A stretch of DNA of 64,000 bases, taken from contig NC_054755.1 in the NCBI RefSeq assembly GCF_018143015.1, positions 7,495,124 to 7,559,123 on the forward strand, in the 5' to 3' direction. This document shows, one piece after another, positions 57,610-64,000 of this stretch. Source of the DNA: Lytechinus variegatus (lineage: Eukaryota; Echinodermata; Echinoidea; Temnopleuroida; Toxopneustidae). The position numbers were made by a program, and so were the translations under genes. The notes under the pieces were generated by a model. The model ran no database searches, was not told the origin of the DNA, and worked only from the letters and a program-made list of their open reading frames with translations. The number at the start of each line of letters is the position of its first letter. The stretch's first letter is position 1.

Positions 57610-57716
57610 ACTTGGTCTTTCCAGTGTTGGCATTCCTTGGTAATCTCATCAACCTGATGTCTCAGCTGGTTCCTCTCAATATTCATCTGAGCAAGATGTT
57701 CAGCAAAATCAACAAA
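57610..57716 (-). CDS. Coiled-coil protein gene, penultimate exon
   Basis: Minus strand, acceptor CCACCATAG above 57716, donor GTAAGTGTG below 57610. It encodes FVDFAEHLAQMNIERNQLRH, then QVDEITKECQHWKDQ. Hydrophobic residues at heptad spacing (L, M, L, V, I) with charged residues between point to a coiled coil. Phase 0 in, phase 2 out, matching the neighbouring exons. Confidence 0.8.
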
Positions 57717-58752
57717 CTATGGTGGTCAAGAAGAGAAAATATACAACAAATAAGATACATGAACGTGTTTGCATTGTACGTAAACGAATTTGGTGTGTGA
57801 CATCTTTACTGTATAAGACATATAATAACTCACCCCTCCCAATTTTATTATATAAATTGATTAAAAGGGAGATCTTTCTTTTTAAAATCGTACTCCTAAC
57901 CAACAGGAAGGCCCAGTGGTAGCACTTAATTACAAAGAGAGAAAGAGCTGTGAATGAATATTAGAACAGAGATAGAAAAAAAAGGAAAACCGACAAAACA
58001 TGAAGAATTAATATGTAGGGTCTAAGTTTTTGTAGCATAAGAAAATATTTTTTAAAATAGTCATGGATTATTAGTGAAACAAATATCACAATCTAATCTA
58101 AATAACACAATAGTATGCTTGACATTTAGTCGGCAGGGTATCGAGATATTTGATAACAAAGTATATAACAAAATTCATGACTGCTAGACCCTGTCATAAA
58201 TTGTGTCAGAACTCTTGCTTGTATATAGTGATTATGTGTATTAAAGAACCACATATTTTTGCTGCATGCTATAGAGAAGAGACAAAATCTATGACAATTT
58301 TAGGACAAAAGTTATGACATCCACCAGAATACAGATTCTGTCATATCTCTGAGAAAAGGCAATCAGAATCCCGCACCAAGTTACTCTGTAAATATATCAG
58401 CTTTAATATTCATAATGTTGTACATGATCACATGCCAGCCGTCAATGTTGTAGCATGCTAGTAAACACATGCATGATACTTAGAGGGTATACGGAGAGAG
58501 AGAGAGAATTAGCGCTGGCAGTGGCAGAAAAGTGTTATTGGGTTATAAACGTACCAATTTTCATGCTCGTTAATTTTCGGGGCAAGGAAATTATTCATAA
58601 ACATAATCTATTTGTATGCAATTGTATCATGCCCTTAATTTGTACACTATGATGGATAGATCAACAAAAACAATTCTGGAAATTTAAAAAATTACAAAAT
58701 ATTTACTTTGAATAATTGAGATCACCAAGAAATACCATTCAAAATTCAAATT

Positions 58753-58950
58753 ACTGGCAGATCCAGGTGAGGGGGGGGGGGGGGCTTGTGCCGCCCCCAC
58801 CCCCCTTTGAGAGGCACAATTAAAATTTGTAATGTAAATATGCCATTATAACACAAGTGTGCCCCCCCCCCTTTTTGAAAGCAAGGAATCTTTTTCTTTA
58901 TGCTTGTCAAATTTGTGCCTCCCCTTTGGGAAAATCCTGGATCTGCCAAT
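58753..58950. repeat. G-tract element copy
   Basis: TGGCAGATCCAGGTGAGG plus a G-run at the left, and, inverted, AAAATCCTGGATCTGCCA at the right. The interior has a C-run at 58861-58872. Same family as 16603. Confidence 0.7.
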
Positions 58951-61410
58951 AATGCAAATATAGGGCTTAAGTTTGTTATACTGTACATGTAAGTATCAAG
59001 TTTAACCAAATAATACATCAGACAAGGGAGCAAAACAAAAAAGACAGAAATAAAATTAACATATACATGGACAGAATGAGAGTTTACATATACATTGTAA
59101 ATATCTGCTTCAATGCATTAACATGCTTGATATTTTAGTCATATATACATAGACATACATTGTACCATTTTTTCTTAAAACGCGGAAGAGAAAGGGGTCG
59201 GTTTCCCTATCAGTATGCTTTCAAATTTGAGAATAATATTGTATCAATAAGGTTTTCTGTTGTAAGGCCCTCCTATGCACGTCTATTGAAGCCGAGTATG
59301 GTTAAATATATGTTTAAAGAATTTAAAGCAAAATCAAATAAAGATTATTCTTTTGAATATCTCAGTATTTAGATTTTCTAATCTGTATACCATATTAATT
59401 CTCTTCCTGGATATTAATCGGTATAAATAAAATTGCATTTAATAACAGATTGATTTCCCTCAAGAAAACAAGTGAAGCTGTTAAATCTATATTAAGAAAT
59501 TATCTTCACACCACCTTAGAGATCAGTCAGAGTCGTTTGAAATCAATCATCTTTGTCTTAAGAATGAGATGAAGACCTTATATAAAGAACTGATTTGCGC
59601 ATCGGCATGCAGTATAATAGATACATCATGCTATATGCTTCAAGATCGCTTTGGTCATGGAATAATAAAACAACACTTACAGGAAACGGGATGAAAGGAC
59701 ATCAAAAATTGATGGTAGGTGAAAAAGAAAAAGGAATTTGATCGTTATTGGGTAAAACAAAAAAAACAATATTTGGATTTAAAACCTTAGCAATTTCCAC
59801 TGTAAATATGAAGAATTACAAAGGAACAGAACATTTTTTTTCCTTTGATAAAAATATTTGCATTGATGTTCTTTCTCTGTGAGTGGTGGTTTTAGGTTTA
59901 GTTTATATTAATATAACACTGAATATAACGTTTCCAACCAATGCATACTAATTACCCCAGCTTCCCATATTATAACAATCAAAGAGCAAATACTCCACTG
60001 ACGAAAACTACCGGTATATCATATTCTTTCTGACCAATACACCTCCAATTCTCATTTTCATTGTCTCTTACCCCTCGTCTAATGAAATTTCTACATGTAC
60101 CAAAAAATAGACTAATTAATGCACGGATACATACCATGTTTAATGTTAATATCTAATAATGCTTTTCCAATGAGTAATGAGTAAAGGCACCTTTCTAAAA
60201 GTCATAGCTTTGCATGTCCCACAGGACTCATGCAAAAATCTTTACATTGTTGGTCCTCACATTCTATCATGGGGAAATGCAGGAATTTAGTAGTTATCTT
60301 GCTAAAATATACATGTACTGCATAACTTTTTGTAAGGTGCCTTTGAAAAATGTTAGTTACAATCACTAAAGTCATAATTACTTTACTGAATACCTCTAAA
60401 CCCCTTTAAAATGCACACACACACCAGTACGGACATTAGAAACAGAGGTACATTTTCACAAGACAGATTACCTGTGACAAAGGTGACACCATGGATTAGT
60501 AACATTGTCAAATGAATTAATATTTGCATTGACCATTCATACTGTAAGTCATAAGGGGTGTCATAATTAACATGAAAACAAAGAAGCATGAATGTACTGT
60601 ACTGTATGCAGCATTTTTATTACATCATTAAAACTCCATGTACACTGTATGAATGATATGGTAATTTCAATGGAACAAACACATGATGAAATTGTGATTT
60701 TTCTCCCATACTGCACACAACCATCCACAACTTGGGTTTACGATGAAAACTTGATGGGAGCCTATTCATGCATGCTTGCTTTCTCAATGTACGATGTATG
60801 TCAAAGAAAGAGAGAAAAAAAATCTGCAGTTGTTTAGTCCTAGAGTTTGCAAAAATAAATCCACCTTAAATAACCGACTTAAAGAATATCCTTAAATCTG
60901 TTCATCTAAATTTTCAAGATTATTGAAGGAACATTTCTTCATAATACAGTTGATTTCTATTACTTGTGTCAGAGGCTAATACTGCCTATTCCATTCCAAC
61001 TCTTTTGAGGTGATGTTATGTCAGGAAATTCTTGAGAAAAATCAACCGTATTCCTTAGTTTTCATTCTTTAATTTGTGAACTGAAAATTCGGTTCATAAA
61101 TAGTCAATCTATCCACAGATAAATGAACAGGTTGTTGCAAGACAAATCTCAGTCAAAAAATCAATGATATTTCTTACAATTAATCACAAAATGTTGTAGT
61201 TGATTGCTGGTTTGCTTCTCGTAACAAGGAATGTCAACTGATTTTCTTAAGTTCCAATTGATCTATCAGTCCTAAAATTGCTACAGAATATTTGCAATTG
61301 TTTGCAAGTATTTTCATAAAACACCCCCTAAATGGTGTCAGACCAAGTGAACATTAGATGAAATGGAAATTAGATTAAATGGAAAAAAGGTTTACATAGC
61401 AATTGGACAA

Positions 61411-61568
61411 GGGGCCTGTTTCATAAAGGACTTGCAACTATTGTAACTTTGCCATTATGGCAACTACCATTGTAACAGGGCTCAGCAGCCAATCAGAATC
61501 AAGGTTGCCATGGTAGTTGCCATAATGGCAAACTTATACCAGTTGTAACTCTTTGTGAAACGGGCCCC
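61411..61568. repeat. Hairpin element GGGGCCTGTTTCATAAAG
   Basis: The outer pair is GGGGCCTGTTTCATAAAG and CTTTGTGAAACGGGCCCC. The inner pair is TTTGCCATTATGGCAACTACC against its inverted copy GTAGTTGCCATAATGGCAAA. It sits within the degenerate GACAAACTAGG repeat, which continues on both sides. Confidence 0.8.
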
Positions 61569-61628
61569 AGATGGTAGACAAACTAGGATTAGACCATGTA
61601 GGATGAGACCAAGCATAGGGAAGAATAT

Positions 61629-61899
61629 GGGCTCTGTATTACAAAGAGTTACGATTGATCCAATCAATCACAACTATGGACGGCCAGCAACATCAACATA
61701 TCTTATGCATGTTCGTTCAAAATGTTTTCTAACTATGATGCATATTCATGCATTCATTGTTTACTTGAAAATTCACCGTGTTTCTCTTTGTTTACAGAGG
61801 ACATCGTGCAAATTTCCAGTACAAAAAATCATGACATTGATGGGTTTCCATAGAGTTACGATTGATTGGATCAATCGTAACTCTTTGTAGGATGGAGCC
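61629..61899. repeat. Palindromic element, GATTGATCCAATC family (intact copy)
   Basis: Left GAGTTACGATTGATCCAATC, right GATTGGATCAATCGTAACTC. 271 bp. Worn copies at 18020 and 47130. Confidence 0.8.
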
Positions 61900-62479
61900 A
61901 TGGATTCATCAGTAGAGCAAGCAGTGTGATCCCAAGAAAATGAGGTTTATATAAACATTTTGAAAGAGAAACACTGACAGATCCATATTGTTGAGTACAC
62001 TGTTGTTGCCCAATCAAGATTGAGGGAGATCAGTGATATCACAATAATGGACAATATGCACATTTCATTATGAAATGCACAAGATCATTGACAGGCCTAA
62101 CCTTGGGAATTCAATGGTGAAATGCGAAAGATTTATGGAGTCATGCAACGAGTTAAGGAGTTGGAATGTTACTGCAATATCAAGGTATGTAGCCATACTT
62201 GAAGCACCCGGTTAGACATTAGAACACCTTAAAACTGATTTTTTATTATGAAATACAAAGTTTTTTCAACAGATTGTTAGTCATAACGTGGGGCAACCAA
62301 TGCTGAAACAAGAAAGGTAAAACCATGGAGTCATGCTATGAACTCAGGTGGGTTGGAATGTTAGTGCATTGATAAGATCTGTTAGGCATACTCGAAGCAC
62401 CATTAGAACACATTATATGAATGAATAAAGATCCAGACAATGGGGTGACACTTCAATTCATGATGAAAAAAAACTGATT

Positions 62480-62700
62480 TTCATATTATAGCAATCATAA
62501 TTTCGGTGATGAGGATAATGATGATGACGATTACTGTGATAATAATGACAACAATATGAGGACCTTCAATGATGACAACAATTACCGGTAGTCTAAGGAG
62601 ACACATTTGGCAATGATTATGATAACAATAATCATGTAAGATGATTATGATGACAACTATAATCATGACAATAAAGATAATGATGACTGTGATATGATTA
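62480..62700. repeat. Imperfect GAT/AAT microsatellite
   Basis: Runs of GATGATGAC, GATAATAATGAC and related units. No coding meaning. Confidence 0.75.
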
Positions 62701-62717
62701 GATGTGATTATGCTTTA

Positions 62718-63068
62718 AGGCGACCGCACACCTTACGATTGGTCTGCGACCTGAATACACATTAAAATGTAGTAGAATTCGATGCTAATATTGAGACTTG
62801 GAATATCTGTGATCAAATCTGTGACTATGCTATCATCCTTCTTAGAATAAAAGCGAATTTAATATCTAGTCGTAATGACGTCATAGAAGTCATACGATTT
62901 GAAACTAATTTGGCCTATACTCCAAAATAAAGGCTTGCAATCTTTCAAAATGGTTATAAGTATTCTTTCAATTAATTTTAACCTCAAATCATATGATATG
63001 CTCCATTCGCATTTTCAGAAAATGAGCAAAATGCGATTTGTTTCAAAATCGTAGGGTGTGTGTGGCCT
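62718..63068 (-). mobile_element. Intact Harbinger-like MITE with TTA target duplication
   Basis: AGGCGACCGCACACCTTACG at the left; the right end reads, on the reverse strand, AGGCCACACACACCCTACG. TTA flanks both ends (62715-62717 and 63069-63071). 351 bp, no coding capacity. The 3-bp TWA-type target duplication fits PIF/Harbinger. Confidence 0.8.
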
Positions 63069-63470
63069 TTATGATGATCATGATGATGCTTGTAGGTCTA
63101 CGGCTTGAATACTAAATCAAACATTTATATTTCAAAGTTAGTTTAGGTGAGTTAGTCACTTCACAACACATGTAGCATTCTACACCTCCATGACTTCATA
63201 TATTTTCCTATCAATGCAGGAATGAAATGCTTTAATATGAATTCTAATGATTTGAAGAAATAAACACAGATTCATTATGGATTAAAAGGACAATGATGAT
63301 CAAGAACACCATTTATATTAAGTACATTAAATATAATAGTGGGGGAATATGAAATGCGAATATTTCCTAGCTGCCTGCAAGAAAGCCTTAAAAACCAAAT
63401 ATATTTCATTTTATAGCAGAAAGGCCTTCTTGCTGGCAGCCCATGAAATATTTTATTCCCGCTGACTTAC

Positions 63471-63509
63471 TTGCACTCCAACTCGCTTTTTAGCTTTCTT
63501 CATTTTGTC
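63471..63509 (-). CDS. Coiled-coil protein gene, upstream 39-bp exon
   Basis: Minus strand: acceptor AATAATTCAG, 13 codons (DKMKKAKKRVGVQ), donor GTAAGTCAGC. Phase 0 on both sides, so it can join directly to 57716 (FVDFAEHL). It is small, and support is from the strong splice sites and the basic, helix-friendly content. Confidence 0.6.
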
Positions 63510-64000
63510 CTGAATTATTTGCAGAAAAGGGTATTCACAATAGCATTTTAGTGAAAAGAAATAGTTAAGCATTTATTAAGTTTACAAGTATAAAAGGGGG
63601 AAAAGGCAATTATTTGCAAATCAGTATAATGATATCGCGTTAAAAAAAGAAGTGTTCATGTCATGACTAATCTGTCCTACAAGTGTAGTAAAAACTAGCA
63701 ATTTGAATGATTTTTTTAAATGAAAGCTATGCAGTGTATTTGCATTTTCATGGCATGGCATTTTTATTTTAAAATAGCAATATCCCTCTACTCCAATTGC
63801 TGCTATTCTACATAAAAACAAATGCATTTTCCAAGTCAATTTCAATTTAAAGTCATTTCATTTCTCCACCCCCCCCCCCCTTCTCTGTCTCTTCCTCTCT
63901 TTGTCTCTCTGTCTCTCTGCATCTCTTTTGTTCTCTCTCTCTCCCCCTGAGAAAGGTCGCACATAAATGAAGAAAAAATGATAATCCTATTCATTTCACC
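63510..64000. other. AT-rich end of the window
   Basis: Probably intron of the coiled-coil gene. C-run at 63869-63880 and a CT microsatellite to about 63945. Confidence 0.4.

Larger units (their letters stand above)
57717..63470 (-). other. Large intron region of the coiled-coil gene
   Basis: I found no further exon that I can support, although small ones may be hidden. Contains repeats listed separately. Confidence 0.4.

Overview
This window looks like AT-rich genomic DNA from a marine invertebrate. It has spliced genes with GT-AG introns, polyadenylation signals, tRNA-derived SINEs, non-LTR retrotransposon relics and a dense population of small inverted-repeat (MITE-like) elements, and no bacterial operon structure. 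An echinoderm, perhaps a sea urchin, is my best guess from the secreted EGF plus C-type lectin genes and the repeat style. That is an inference, not proof.

Layout. 1-1.7 kb: the 3' terminal exon of an acidic protein gene on the + strand. 1.7-21 kb: no gene I can support; the stretch is built from foldback elements, a TTAA-flanked piggyBac-like element (5730-6910), purine microsatellites (9.7-10.7 kb), a CAT microsatellite (12.9-13.5 kb), SINEs, a 187-bp tandem duplication and the 3' end of a LINE. 21.05-21.65 kb: a single-exon gene for a PTB/PID-domain adaptor-like protein (+). 21.95-23.5 kb: an odd cluster of a 14-bp motif, TGTCGTACGGGACA. 23.5-25 kb: AT-rich, nothing seen.

25-48 kb: the centre of interest. 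Two paralogous seven-exon genes lie head to head: one on the - strand (coding exons from 37161 down to 26151, 259 aa) and one on the + strand (42134 to 46705, 289 aa). I assembled both from splice sites. Each encodes signal peptide, a small Cys-containing N-terminal segment, two EGF-like domains and a C-type lectin domain with a QPD sugar-binding motif. All intron phases agree and both models stay open to the stop codon. Together with their introns and about 500 bp upstream of each start codon they form an inverted duplication (about 25.96-37.73 kb against 41.59-46.89 kb) around a repeat-filled spacer. The left arm has swollen by later insertions (two foldback elements, a mariner-like MITE). 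Both arms share a decayed extra exon disrupted by a LINE fragment.

47-56 kb: repeats (a mariner-like MITE, a truncated Harbinger-like MITE, a minisatellite, nested foldback elements), no gene seen. 56.6-63.5 kb: three 3' exons of a coiled-coil protein gene on the - strand, whose last intron is almost entirely a 21-bp minisatellite with a higher-order period near 330 bp.

The lectin pair would be secreted and probably binds carbohydrate, as expected for immune or adhesion lectins. The PTB protein is cytoplasmic. I see no functional link between the separate loci.
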